Assembly: GCA_013695355.1 (NCBI GenBank)
Contig: JACDAQ010000018.1
Location: 1 to 64,000, forward strand
Direction: 5' to 3'
DNA length: 64,000 nt
DNA from: Candidatus Protochlamydia sp.
GTDB lineage: Bacteria > Chlamydiota > Chlamydiia > Chlamydiales > Parachlamydiaceae
The position numbers and the translations under genes are program-made. How positions within the stretch are numbered: the stretch's first letter is position 1; every line of letters begins with the position of its first letter. Of the stretch, positions 46,621 through 55,237 are shown piece by piece. The notes beneath the pieces are model-generated. The model searched no databases. It was not told the DNA's origin and saw only the letters and a program-made list of their open reading frames with translations.

Positions 46621-46840
46621 CGGTTTGTTCCTTATATAAAGTCATAAGCGGACTTTCAAATACCATTCTTATGTTTAATATATTTAAAACTTTCAAAAGA
46701 GTATCTAAGCGAATTGATAACTTACCATTTTCTATATCAAAAATGACTGTTTTACCCAATCCTGCGAGGTTTGCAAGATCCATTTGAGATAAGCCGCTTT
46801 TTTTTCGATGAAACCGGACCATTTTTCCTAGGTTCTGCAT
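46607..46840 (-). CDS. hipB: HipB-like XRE-family antitoxin/regulator
   Basis: A 77-residue helix-turn-helix protein: VRFHRKKSGLSQMDLANLAG then GKTVIFDIENGKLSIRLDTL, the XRE pattern of HipB. In HipBST loci it represses the operon and boosts HipS. First gene of the three. ATG start. An inverted repeat of TTTTTACCGT lies just upstream and could be its operator. Confidence 0.88.
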   Translation of the reverse strand: MQNLGKMVRFHRKKSGLSQMDLANLAGLGKTVIFDIENGKLSIRLDTLLKVLNILNIRMVFESPLMTLYKEQTDEKS

Positions 46841-46855
46841 AAACTTAGACGCCTT

Positions 46856-46950
46856 TTTTTACCGTTATATCAGTATTTTTAGGTATGTAGAATTAAAATA
46901 CAACCAATTCAGGCAAAAAACTGTAATTAATACCGGGGAAACGGTAAAAA
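46856..46950 (-). promoter_or_regulatory. Candidate HipB operator pair
   Basis: TTTTTACCGT (46856-46865) and its exact reverse complement ACGGTAAAAA (46941-46950) stand 75 nt apart immediately upstream of hipB, the inner copy 16 nt before the start codon. Paired inverted sites fit looping or cooperative binding by a dimeric XRE regulator. Not proven. Confidence 0.45.
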
Positions 46951-47034
46951 TTGGGGTTCAAAAATGAAAAGGTATTTATATAAAATAAAAGGATGAAATT
47001 ACAGGAATTGCGGTAAGAACTGAATTTTAAACTT

Positions 47035-47406
47035 TTATTTTACAGGATCCCACTTCAGGAGTCTGCCGCGCTCGTCCGGTACGGTCCTATAAACCCACAT
47101 GTCCCCATTTTCACGCATCAAACGGTCACATCCCATAGCATAGCCTTTAAAAAAGCCATACCTTTGCATGGCATCTACTGTGTACTGCGAACTGCTCGGA
47201 ATGAAATGGCTGCGCGGACCATCAGCCGGAGAAATAACCTCCTGATGAAAGCGGATGGCTTGCGTGCCTACTTGGGAAAGAAAAGATGTCCTTTTTTGGG
47301 GTAGGCATTCTACCTTTCGGCAAAGAGCTAAATCAGCGTCCTTTCCCCAGGGGTTGCTCAATAATGGAAAAGCAAATATTAAGAAGCTAAATAAAAGTAA
47401 TTTCAT
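47035..47406 (-). CDS. YidD-like exported protein
   Basis: A 123-residue protein with a clear signal peptide (LLLFSFLIFAFPLLSNP, cleavage near 18). The mature part contains IRFHQEVISPADGPRSHFIP then SSSQYTVDAMQRYGFFKGYA, which follows the YidD/DUF37 pattern FYQxxISPxxGPxCRFxPTCSxYAxxAxxxxGxxKG. Both conserved cysteines are replaced (by Ser), and YidD is normally a cytoplasmic membrane-associated protein without a signal peptide. So this is a divergent, exported relative. The gene begins directly after the stop of the lipoprotein gene (TAAATG), at the end of the T3SS operon. Confidence 0.7.
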   Translation of the reverse strand: MKLLLFSFLIFAFPLLSNPWGKDADLALCRKVECLPQKRTSFLSQVGTQAIRFHQEVISPADGPRSHFIPSSSQYTVDAMQRYGFFKGYAMGCDRLMRENGDMWVYRTVPDERGRLLKWDPVK

Positions 47407-48366
47407 TTAAAAGCTTGTTTCGAACATTAAGACTGGAAAGAGCTGATGGTCGACGAGGGTCTTCCGTACAGCCCCTTCATACAGCCTATTATTGAATTCT
47501 TCGGCTTCAATGCCTGCCCCATTGATGCCTCCCAAATACCACCCCATTTCCATGCTTGCCATGATAGCACCGGCAGCCGGATATCCTCTATTAAAAAATT
47601 GGTAGGAGGCAAAAGTAAATAAAGTATTAATCAAAAAAGAGGTAAGCGCGGTATTTTTTTGGCCGACGTAATAATAACCTGCCCCTGGAAGAATGGCATT
47701 CAGGGTGCGCGCCTTTCTAGGAGATTTTGCAAATTGATAATAGAGGTCAAGATCATTCTGAAGGGTCTCAAAATTGCGATGGCTGCATATGGCCTCTTGC
47801 GCCTGAGGAATATCCCCTTTTTTTAAAGGCCAAAAAAGGGAGAGGTCATCCGCCGTTTCTGCCGAGTATTTGTTGATGGTTTCAAGAAGGTCGCACCCTT
47901 TATCATACTGTCCAATTTGCTGGTAACATTCATAAAGGATCACAAGCAAGTTATTAAAGGCAGGAAAAAGGGAATTGACGTGAAGTAGATTACTTGATTC
48001 AAATACATTGACTGCTTCCTGGTACTTGAGCCCGAGGTAATAGCATAATATGATATTGTAATCTATCTGCAGCCGCCTTTCAACTTCTTCTTCCGGGATG
48101 AGCACGAGGGCTCTCTTATAGCATGTGATTGCACGGTAAAAATCCCACTCCCTTGCAAAAACATCGCCGATCAAGAGTTCTTTACCCCACTCCTGCTCGC
48201 CTTCCATTTCAGAGAGAGGTTGAAAAGCCGAGGGAAGGTCGCTGATCCTTCCTGGCGAAGGGATATAACCGATGACAGGCTCCATTCTTGAATTGGCAGG
48301 CTGGCAGCCCGTGGCAACCAACCCGCTGATCAAGATTGAGCAGATAAGAAATTTCCAATTTTTCAT
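47407..48366 (-). CDS. Lipoprotein with TPR-like helices and C-terminal membrane segments
   Basis: About 319 residues from ATG 48366, preferred over 48387 because it gives a proper lipoprotein signal: MKNWKFLICSILISGLVATGC with the lipobox VATGC near residue 21 (only its ends matter here). The middle (about 60-200) is helical with TPR-like spacing (WDFYRAITCYKRALVLIPEE). The end has NAILPGAGYYYVGQKNTALT, then hydrophobic segments, a pattern seen in small membrane proteins of the DUF5683/P13 kind. It begins 5 nt after the secretin stop and is followed directly by the YidD-like gene. Placement suggests an envelope role linked to the T3SS secretin, for example a pilotin-like helper; that is inference. 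Confidence 0.65.
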   Translation of the reverse strand: MKNWKFLICSILISGLVATGCQPANSRMEPVIGYIPSPGRISDLPSAFQPLSEMEGEQEWGKELLIGDVFAREWDFYRAITCYKRALVLIPEEEVERRLQIDYNIILCYYLGLKYQEAVNVFESSNLLHVNSLFPAFNNLLVILYECYQQIGQYDKGCDLLETINKYSAETADDLSLFWPLKKGDIPQAQEAICSHRNFETLQNDLDLYYQFAKSPRKARTLNAILPGAGYYYVGQKNTALTSFLINTLFTFASYQFFNRGYPAAGAIMASMEMGWYLGGINGAGIEAEEFNNRLYEGAVRKTLVDHQLFPVLMFETSF

Positions 48367-48371
48367 TCTAA

Positions 48372-51300
48372 TTACTTGACCGTACATCCAATTTCATCAG
48401 GATCAGTTGGGCGGATGCTGAAGAAATCTAAAGCTTCGTCAATTTCATAATTCCAACGCCTTCTCCATTTGCTCTTTTCACGGAAAACATCCTGCTGCCG
48501 TTTGGTGATATTTTCAAGTTCTTCGTCTGTATCCACAATCAAAGGACGGATGAAAATCATCAGGTTCCTTCTATTGTCAATATTGGCTTTGTTTTTGGAA
48601 AGTCCACCAATAATGGGTATACCTCCTAAGCAAGGGATTTGCGTCACCGCTCGTGTTTCATTTCCCTGGATCATGCCGCTTAAGATTACAAAAAAGCCGT
48701 TTGGAACATGGATACGGGTGACTGTCCGGCTCTTGGACAAGACGGGGATCAAGTTAAAGTCAACATCATTTGGATTTCCTGCATTGGCACCACCGGCATC
48801 ATTTGTCACTTCTTGAACAATGTCTAGTGTAATAATTCCATTATTTCCAATCAATGGAGTGACGCGAAGCGTGGTACCCACGTCAATAAATTGGAAGTTA
48901 TTGGTGACAACGCCTCCGATCGCATTTGCAATCGATTGGGTCTTATATCTATCAGTCGAACCCACAAAAACTTCTGCGGTATTGTTATCTTCCGTAATGA
49001 TCTTAGGATTAAGGATGATGTTCGTTTTGCCGTCTGTGTGCACTGCGCGGACTAATGCCGCGATTGAATTGAATTCCAGCCCTCCGTGAGAAAGAGTGCG
49101 GCCGATCACGCCTGCGGTATAGCCATTGCCAGAAAGGAGGTTGCCAGCTGTTAAGACACCAGGAATACCCCCGACAACCTCACTTGAAAGGAGACTAGCT
49201 GCAAGCGCAGCTCCAGTGCCTAAAAAGTTTTGTCCGCCTGCTAACTCCGGCCCTCCAAAGCGAGTCCCAAAATCGACCGCATAGTTTAACGAGTCTGTAA
49301 TCGACGTATCTAAAATCAGCATCTCAATAAAAACCTGATGGAGAGGGATGTCCACTTCCAAAATCAGCTCTTTGACACGTTCAAGGGCAGGGATGGTGCC
49401 TGTAAAAATAATCGAATTGGACCCCTCCAGCCATTGACTGCTGTTAATTGCAGCGATAAGGTCCAAATTAGCTGTTCTAGAAACTGCCATACTTTCCGCA
49501 ATCCGGCGTAAAGCAATTTCGAGCTGGTCTCCACGGCGATATCTTAATTTGTAAATAAAGAATAGCGTTCTTTCAATGTGCCCTGCGGGGAGATCCTGGA
49601 TCCAACGGGGGTTTGTTCCAATTCCTCCGGGCATGAACCTGCTCTGCTCAGTAAAAATAGCGGCCCCTTCCCTTCCCCGTATTCCGATCCCACCTTGTCC
49701 GGGCCCTACAAAGGGTCCTGGGATTTGCCCTGGAAATTGTGGGGTCTGACCTGGGATTTGGCCTTGTAGCTGTCCTGGAGGGATTTGCCCGCCCGTCGTC
49801 TGGGGGGCGATAGATTGTGGAGTCAATCCTGGAGTATAAGCAGGACTGCCAGGGTAATTTCCTTCAGAACGAAGAGGGTTGCCATATTGATCGACCTCTC
49901 TTAATCCAAGTCCTCCAGAAGCGGGCGCCCGAAAGCCCCCTGTGCCTTCTTCAACAACCCCGCCTAATCTTCCTGGGCCGTATCCAGGGCCGCCAGGGCC
50001 ATATCCAGGACCTGACTCTATATTTTGGAATCTAAGTTTTTCTAAAGAAAGAATTTTGGTCTTTCCTTCGTTGATATCGAGGTTTTCCATAACAGCCAAG
50101 GCTTTTTCGACCAAAAAAGGATTCGAAACAATAAAAATGCTATTTGAGGCTGCATGAGGAACTAATATAAATGGATTACCCTGCGCTATAGGCTGCAATA
50201 ATTTTGAGGCCAGTTCGCTCAATGATTCCACAAATGAATTCCGCACGACATATTGCCCGACTGTGACTCCGCTATTGGGAGCGTCTAGCACGGAGATCAG
50301 ATCGGCAATTTTGTTTACGCTTGAAACTAGGTCTGTGAGGATAATGTTGTTAGAATCCCTCAACACTTCAACTAAAGCATCATCAGAGAGAAGAGGTCGG
50401 ATAATTTCACTTGCCTTTATAGGATCTAAAGTATTCAGCCGGAAAACCCGGGTTACCAGTTCGGTTTCAGTATTAGTGGGCTCTAACCCGTCAGAAATTA
50501 TGCGTGAAGGACTCTTCACCCGGGGATTCCGATGGATAATGACATTGTTTCCTTGTTCCATCAGATAGAGATCATGGATCCTAAGTTCCTGAAGCAGGGC
50601 GGCCATCAGGTTATCCACCGTCGTCGGCTCCTCCGAAACAATTGTGACATTAAATTGCAGATCTTCATCATCAAAAATAAAATTCTTATTTGAAATGCGG
50701 CTGACAAAGCGGATGTACTCCACCATGGCTACATTATTAAAATTAATGGAGCCTACTTCCTGGATAGGTATGCTGGTAGGGGGAACTGGAGAAATAATTG
50801 TCCTTACTCTCTCAGCTGGTTCGATGGGAAGGGAAAGGGAAGGATTAGGCCTTGGGGGTAGGGCATTGGAAGGTATTGAAATTGGGATTTCTGGTACAGC
50901 AGCAGGCTCTACAATTTGAGTTCTTGGGCGCAAGTCAGCTGGTGCTTGAGAAGTTGTCGTTCTGGTTGTGGTTCGGGTAGTAGATCCGGTAGGTGTGGGC
51001 CTTGTAGTGGTAGTTTCGGAAGTTGTCACAGATTTTCTTGCGGGAGTTGCTGCGGATGGGATCTCATCACCCTCAGGTGTATTGTCTCTTGCAGCCGAGG
51101 GTTTGAGCATAGGCAGCGGGGCACTGAAGGGGGTAAGCGGAGTTTGGTTGCTTAAATCGGTCTGATCATTTGCTGCTGGATCTGCTTGCACAACTAAATC
51201 AGGTTCATTAACTGGCAATCCACTTAAAAACGAGCTGAGCGAATGGGCATGAGAAGTATTTTGAGACTGTTTAATTTCTTGGCCAGGTGCGGAAGAATGC

Positions 51301-51530
51301 CAAGTAGGTTCAAAATTATTTTCCACAAATTGATGAGCGGGGGGCAGAGGCTTGAGCGCTTCTGAAAAATCCTCATGATTTAGGATAGGAGCACGATAGC
51401 TTTGATCAAATTCAAAGCCTTGAGCTTCATCCGAGGAATTGATGTAATTCTCTCCCCCTAAATGGCAGGCAAAGGCCAGCAGCCAGTATTTAAGACGGAA
51501 GAGACGTTGGTGTGCAGAAAAAAATTTCAT
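48372..51530 (-). CDS. sctC: Type III secretion outer-membrane secretin SctC
   Basis: A 1052-residue secretin, forming the outer-membrane ring of the T3SS. Signal peptide at 1-25. Residues about 40-255 are low-complexity, with a Thr/Pro/Arg-rich block at 165-195 (TTTTRPTPTGSTTRTTTR). N-domains occupy about 258-500 (SINFNNVAMVEYIRFVSR, VTRVFRLNTLDPIKASEII, VGQYVVRNSFVESLSELA). A Gly/Pro/Gln-rich insert spans about 505-622 (GPGYGPGGPGYGPG, GQIPGQTPQFPGQIPG). The secretin core runs from about 730 (HQVFIEMLILDTSITD) to 1000, with the conserved VPNGFFVILSGMIQG and IPIIGGLSKN. Longer than the roughly 920 residues of Chlamydia CdsC because of the two low-complexity blocks. Last core gene of the operon, after the kinase gene. 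Confidence 0.93.
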   Translation of the reverse strand: MKFFSAHQRLFRLKYWLLAFACHLGGENYINSSDEAQGFEFDQSYRAPILNHEDFSEALKPLPPAHQFVENNFEPTWHSSAPGQEIKQSQNTSHAHSLSSFLSGLPVNEPDLVVQADPAANDQTDLSNQTPLTPFSAPLPMLKPSAARDNTPEGDEIPSAATPARKSVTTSETTTTRPTPTGSTTRTTTRTTTSQAPADLRPRTQIVEPAAVPEIPISIPSNALPPRPNPSLSLPIEPAERVRTIISPVPPTSIPIQEVGSINFNNVAMVEYIRFVSRISNKNFIFDDEDLQFNVTIVSEEPTTVDNLMAALLQELRIHDLYLMEQGNNVIIHRNPRVKSPSRIISDGLEPTNTETELVTRVFRLNTLDPIKASEIIRPLLSDDALVEVLRDSNNIILTDLVSSVNKIADLISVLDAPNSGVTVGQYVVRNSFVESLSELASKLLQPIAQGNPFILVPHAASNSIFIVSNPFLVEKALAVMENLDINEGKTKILSLEKLRFQNIESGPGYGPGGPGYGPGRLGGVVEEGTGGFRAPASGGLGLREVDQYGNPLRSEGNYPGSPAYTPGLTPQSIAPQTTGGQIPPGQLQGQIPGQTPQFPGQIPGPFVGPGQGGIGIRGREGAAIFTEQSRFMPGGIGTNPRWIQDLPAGHIERTLFFIYKLRYRRGDQLEIALRRIAESMAVSRTANLDLIAAINSSQWLEGSNSIIFTGTIPALERVKELILEVDIPLHQVFIEMLILDTSITDSLNYAVDFGTRFGGPELAGGQNFLGTGAALAASLLSSEVVGGIPGVLTAGNLLSGNGYTAGVIGRTLSHGGLEFNSIAALVRAVHTDGKTNIILNPKIITEDNNTAEVFVGSTDRYKTQSIANAIGGVVTNNFQFIDVGTTLRVTPLIGNNGIITLDIVQEVTNDAGGANAGNPNDVDFNLIPVLSKSRTVTRIHVPNGFFVILSGMIQGNETRAVTQIPCLGGIPIIGGLSKNKANIDNRRNLMIFIRPLIVDTDEELENITKRQQDVFREKSKWRRRWNYEIDEALDFFSIRPTDPDEIGCTVK

Positions 51531-51768
51531 GGAATACTTTATGCGTTTCAGTTAAGAAAGACTTTATTTATACGATTTCCAAATGTTAAAGTCTTGTTTT
51601 ATTCCAAACCTGAGCATTAATTTCCAGAAAAATGCGTCTAAACCCAAAGAATTTTTATTGTCCTTAGGTTTTATACAATAAAGCGGTGAGAAATGCGCAC
51701 ATACAAATTGCAGCGCGCTAAGTTGCAAGTAAAGGATGGAACAGCAGATTTAATTAATGATTATTTGA

Positions 51769-51813
51769 ATTTTAGCACACAAATCATCCGATCGAAGATT
51801 TTGAACAGGTTCT
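51769..51813. repeat. Inverted copy of the 45-bp repeat
   Basis: Perfect reverse complement of 12-56. It lies in the 303-nt gap 51531-51833 between the kinase stop and the secretin start, within the T3SS operon. The palindromic centre and other end of the full element are absent, so this is a fragment. I see nothing else in the gap. Confidence 0.85.
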
Positions 51814-51833
51814 AAGGCAAAATTGATCAATGG

Positions 51834-53417
51834 CTAGTCAATTCTTTGAAGACTCAATAAAATAACTGAACGTTCATTTTGCGTGCGGGTCAATTTGAAT
51901 TTTATGCTGCGCAGTATATTATCGACCTGTTTTTGAGGAGAATTGGGAAGGGGCTCGCCTAAACCTACGCCTAATTTTTCCAATGTAAATAGAGGATCTT
52001 TTGCAGAAATTTCAGGATTTAAAGATGCGCACAACAGAATAAAACTTCCCTCATTCCATTCATGCACAACCTCACTAAATTCAGCCAGCGGCTCTAAGCC
52101 GAAATGGTGATTTTCAGAAATTAGGGGTTGAATTTTCGATTCTTCATTCTGAATGTAGAACAGGTCTCCGCAGCCGCAAGAAATGAAACGAAAAGCATTA
52201 TCTTTGATAGATAAAATAAGACAACAAAAGGTGAAGGTTTTTTTTATCGTACCATCGAGCAAGAGAGTATTGAGAATGTCTGCCAATTCTTTGGGACTTT
52301 TGATTACCTGGCACAGCCCCCTGATAATTCCCCTCAATATGGACGTATAAAATATTCCAGGAGTGCCTTTGACAGAGGTATCCCCAATGAAAATGGCGAG
52401 TTCCTGGGTGGGTAAAGTAATAAAATCTAGATAAATGCTGGAATTTCCCAGGCTTCTAAATGTAGCAAGACCTGTTTCAATGTGAGGCCAGGCAGGAAGA
52501 TTTTGAGAGTTTAAAAAAAACTGCGCTTGTCGTAAACTTTCTGACAGATCGCTCAAGGGGGCGAATTCCTTATTTTCTTTCAGCAAAGCCGAAGAGTGGA
52601 GATAAGTGGAAAGATCCGTCATGAAGTCGACAATATCCTGGTAACGGTCTTCAGCTTTTTGTTGCAGGCATTTTGTCAAAATTTTTTGAAGACCTTTAGG
52701 CATAATAGATAGATGAATTTGCCCATGGCTTAACTTTCCCAAAACAAGTTCGTACATAATTATTCCAAGCGAATAAATATCGGAAGGGTAAGAAGTCGAT
52801 TCGGGATCAATTTTTTGCTCAGGGCTCATGTAGATGGGGGTGCCGATCAGGCGCCTTTGAGAGTGCACGTCCGTAAGCCCTTCTGTCAATAACTGTGCAA
52901 TTCCAAAATCAATGACCTTGACACCGCCGGTCTCTGTCAGCAAAATATTTTCAGGTTTTAGATCTCTATGAATGACACCATGGGCATGAAGATGGCATAA
53001 AGCCATAGAAATTTCCATAATGAGCTCTAGAGCATGTTTAAGGGAAATTAAATTCCGCAAAAGATAGTGCTTTAAGGACACTCCCTGAATATATTCCATG
53101 GCAATATAAAGTCCGCCCTCCCATTCGCCCTGGCCGTAAAGTTTAACAATATTGGGATGATCAGCTAATTCAATAATTTCAGCTTCTCTAAGAAAACGCT
53201 GTACCATTTCAGGGTTGGAAACAAACTCAGGAAAAAGCACTTTTATCGTAATAGGGTCCACAATATCAGGATGGGTTCCTAAATAAAGAAGGCTCATGCC
53301 TCCTCTTTCTAAAAGGGCTTCAATAGTATAAGGTCCGATTTTATTAGGTTTTTCAGGATCATTTTCTGATCTTGCTGCAGCGGGAATGGTGTTTCGTTTA
53401 TTCGGAGGTGTGGTCAA
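51834..53417 (-). CDS. pkn5: Pkn5-type Ser/Thr kinase with C-terminal SpoIIE/PP2C-like region
   Basis: A 527-residue protein. Kinase domain: GGMSLLYLG (39-47), Lys59 in ITIKVL, VIHRDLKPENILL with Asp152, VIDFGIAQ with Asp170, GTPIYMSPEQ. From about residue 325 comes a second region like the SpoIIE/RsbU family of PP2C phosphatases: FIGDTSVKGTPGIFYTSILR, then FTFCCLILSIKDNAFRFISC with CGCGDLFYI and HHFGLEP. The first metal Asp (346) is kept, later ones are altered, so phosphatase activity is doubtful. Start is TTG 53417; the next Met is inside the kinase fold. Position between sctQ and sctC matches CT673 (Pkn5), known as a secreted T3SS protein. Confidence 0.88.
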   Translation of the reverse strand: MTTPPNKRNTIPAAARSENDPEKPNKIGPYTIEALLERGGMSLLYLGTHPDIVDPITIKVLFPEFVSNPEMVQRFLREAEIIELADHPNIVKLYGQGEWEGGLYIAMEYIQGVSLKHYLLRNLISLKHALELIMEISMALCHLHAHGVIHRDLKPENILLTETGGVKVIDFGIAQLLTEGLTDVHSQRRLIGTPIYMSPEQKIDPESTSYPSDIYSLGIIMYELVLGKLSHGQIHLSIMPKGLQKILTKCLQQKAEDRYQDIVDFMTDLSTYLHSSALLKENKEFAPLSDLSESLRQAQFFLNSQNLPAWPHIETGLATFRSLGNSSIYLDFITLPTQELAIFIGDTSVKGTPGIFYTSILRGIIRGLCQVIKSPKELADILNTLLLDGTIKKTFTFCCLILSIKDNAFRFISCGCGDLFYIQNEESKIQPLISENHHFGLEPLAEFSEVVHEWNEGSFILLCASLNPEISAKDPLFTLEKLGVGLGEPLPNSPQKQVDNILRSIKFKLTRTQNERSVILLSLQRID

Positions 53418-53650
53418 TTGATAATAAACCTCTATTCAAATTATTTCCAAGCGGGCAGCGTTGCTTCGTAGGTATTTTTATGCCTTTTAAACAACGCTGT
53501 TGTCGGCAGAAAAATATCCTAAAATTGAGTCTATTAGCATTTCCATTACAAACTTTTAGCTTGAAAGCCTCGGATGTTAAAATGGCAGGTCAGCTAGTTC
53601 AATCGGGAGCTTTCTAAATTAGCGCAAATTTTTTGTTCGCAATATAAAAA

Positions 53651-54970
53651 TTATTGGCCTAATTCCACCACACGAACACCTAAAGCCTCCCCAATTTTCA
53701 AAAGTTCTCCTTTACCAACAACTTTGCCGTTAATTGTTAAATCCACACCATTGGCGGGATTGACATTAATTTCTAATAGATTACCAGGTTCAAGCCGTAG
53801 TAATTGGTCCATGCTCATTTGGATGCAGCCTACTTCTACGGTCAAGGTGACAGGGATTTCCCCTGGCACTAATAGCTTGCTTTGTGAGGCTCCAGGAACT
53901 GCACTGGTAGCGGTTGATTGCTCCCGTGCAGTCTTTTGGCTTTCATCAGGGAAATCTTCGTCTTCTTCCTCGTCAGTTGGGTCATCTAAGGTAAAAGAAT
54001 CTTCGTCTTCTGTAAAATCCAGATCACTTAAATCGTCTTCGTCTTCGTCATCATCATGCATTGATTTTTCCATAGGAGAATTGACCTTTTTGGTTGGTGG
54101 GCCCGCTTCATTTAACGGGGTATTAATTTCTTGGAGAACAGGAAGTTCCAAAATTTTAAGAGAATGTTCTTTGATTTTTCCGCGAAAGGCAGTTTTCCCA
54201 TTAACAGTAAGCATGACGCGGCCTGTGAATTCAGGAGGCTCCAAGGTGCAGCTATCTAAAAGAATCAAATCTCCTAATTCAACCGAGCTCCAATCTTTCA
54301 GTGTAAGCTGTGTCTTGCCTGCTTCCAGATGAACTCTCACTTCGACGGCTTTGGCTAGCTCTTGAGTTAAATGGGAAGAAGCATGGCCGGCAAAATGTTC
54401 CACCCAAGAGCGTCTGGCTGCGGGGGAAATAATTAATCTACCCCAAACTGTCTGAGCTTTAAAGCTTAAAGCAATATCTAAACAAAGCGAAGCCTCTGAA
54501 GGCAGTCCCTTTTGGCTAGTCAGAATGGGAGCGATCGTTTTATCAAAAGGAAGCTGGCTTAAATGATAGAGAGCTTCCAGGGCAAAAAAACGATAAAAGC
54601 TTTCGCTTAAGGAGCGGTCCTGAAAATTTAAGGGGTCGGACTCCTTAGTGAGCAACCAGGTTTCCAAAAGGGTCATCTCCTGCTCGGGCATTACCCAGCA
54701 AACATCCCCTTTAAAAGTTGGAATAGCAAAGGTAAGGGGAAATGGGGAGTCTCCCAACCCTTCATACAATTCACTTGACGAACGCCAATTCAAATCCCTT
54801 GGTTCGATGCGCAGCCCTTCCCTTTCAAAAGATTTACCTAGCCTTAGCGCCAGATCTTCCCAGGGAAATGGAGGGGAGTTTCCGGTCAGTGGACTTTCAT
54901 CCAAGTTTTTCAACTCGGGTGATATTGTACGTAGCCAATCAAAGGAGCTTGCGGGAGGAGGTGTTGTCAT
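53651..54970 (-). CDS. sctQ: T3SS cytoplasmic C-ring protein SctQ
   Basis: A 439-residue SctQ (YscQ/FliN type), forming the sorting platform under the export gate. Two SpoA domains are visible: about 205-275 (VEVRVHLEAGKTQLTLKDWS and LGDLILLDSCTL) and the final 75 residues (VTLTVEVGCIQMSMDQLLRL and GNLLEINVNPANGVDLTING). Between them is a very acidic linker (about 305-350, DDDEDEDDLSDLDFTEDEDS). The N-terminal half is the variable region of the family. Start ATG 54970. Matches CT672 by order (sctP-sctQ-kinase). No clear internal ribosome site for a separate C-terminal product was seen. Confidence 0.9.
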   Translation of the reverse strand: MTTPPPASSFDWLRTISPELKNLDESPLTGNSPPFPWEDLALRLGKSFEREGLRIEPRDLNWRSSSELYEGLGDSPFPLTFAIPTFKGDVCWVMPEQEMTLLETWLLTKESDPLNFQDRSLSESFYRFFALEALYHLSQLPFDKTIAPILTSQKGLPSEASLCLDIALSFKAQTVWGRLIISPAARRSWVEHFAGHASSHLTQELAKAVEVRVHLEAGKTQLTLKDWSSVELGDLILLDSCTLEPPEFTGRVMLTVNGKTAFRGKIKEHSLKILELPVLQEINTPLNEAGPPTKKVNSPMEKSMHDDDEDEDDLSDLDFTEDEDSFTLDDPTDEEEDEDFPDESQKTAREQSTATSAVPGASQSKLLVPGEIPVTLTVEVGCIQMSMDQLLRLEPGNLLEINVNPANGVDLTINGKVVGKGELLKIGEALGVRVVELGQ

Positions 54971-55237
54971 TTTGTCATCATGTTAAATTAGTCCTAGTAC
55001 TAGGAATTAAAGGAAAATAACCTACTGCTGGGATATAAGGAAATAGCACTAGGGTGATTAATTACGGCCTATTACATATGTACAATAAAGGACCTTTTTG
55101 AAAAAAGAGAATAATCGGTCGGTACAATTTTTTAAACACTTTTTTGGACTTGCGTATATAACTAAATAATGTTGCTAAAGTTGCAAATTAATTGTTTTTT
55201 TCATATTTTCTATTAAATAGCACAGAATCAATATACT

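Noticed and set aside
50916-51165. Plus-strand frames rich in Ser, Gly and Val opposite the secretin N-terminus
   Set aside because: Antisense shadows of the Thr/Pro/Arg-rich region of sctC.
54041-54130. Internal ATG in sctQ that might give a separate C-terminal SpoA product
   Set aside because: No purine-rich ribosome site precedes the in-frame ATG; the idea cannot be supported from this sequence.
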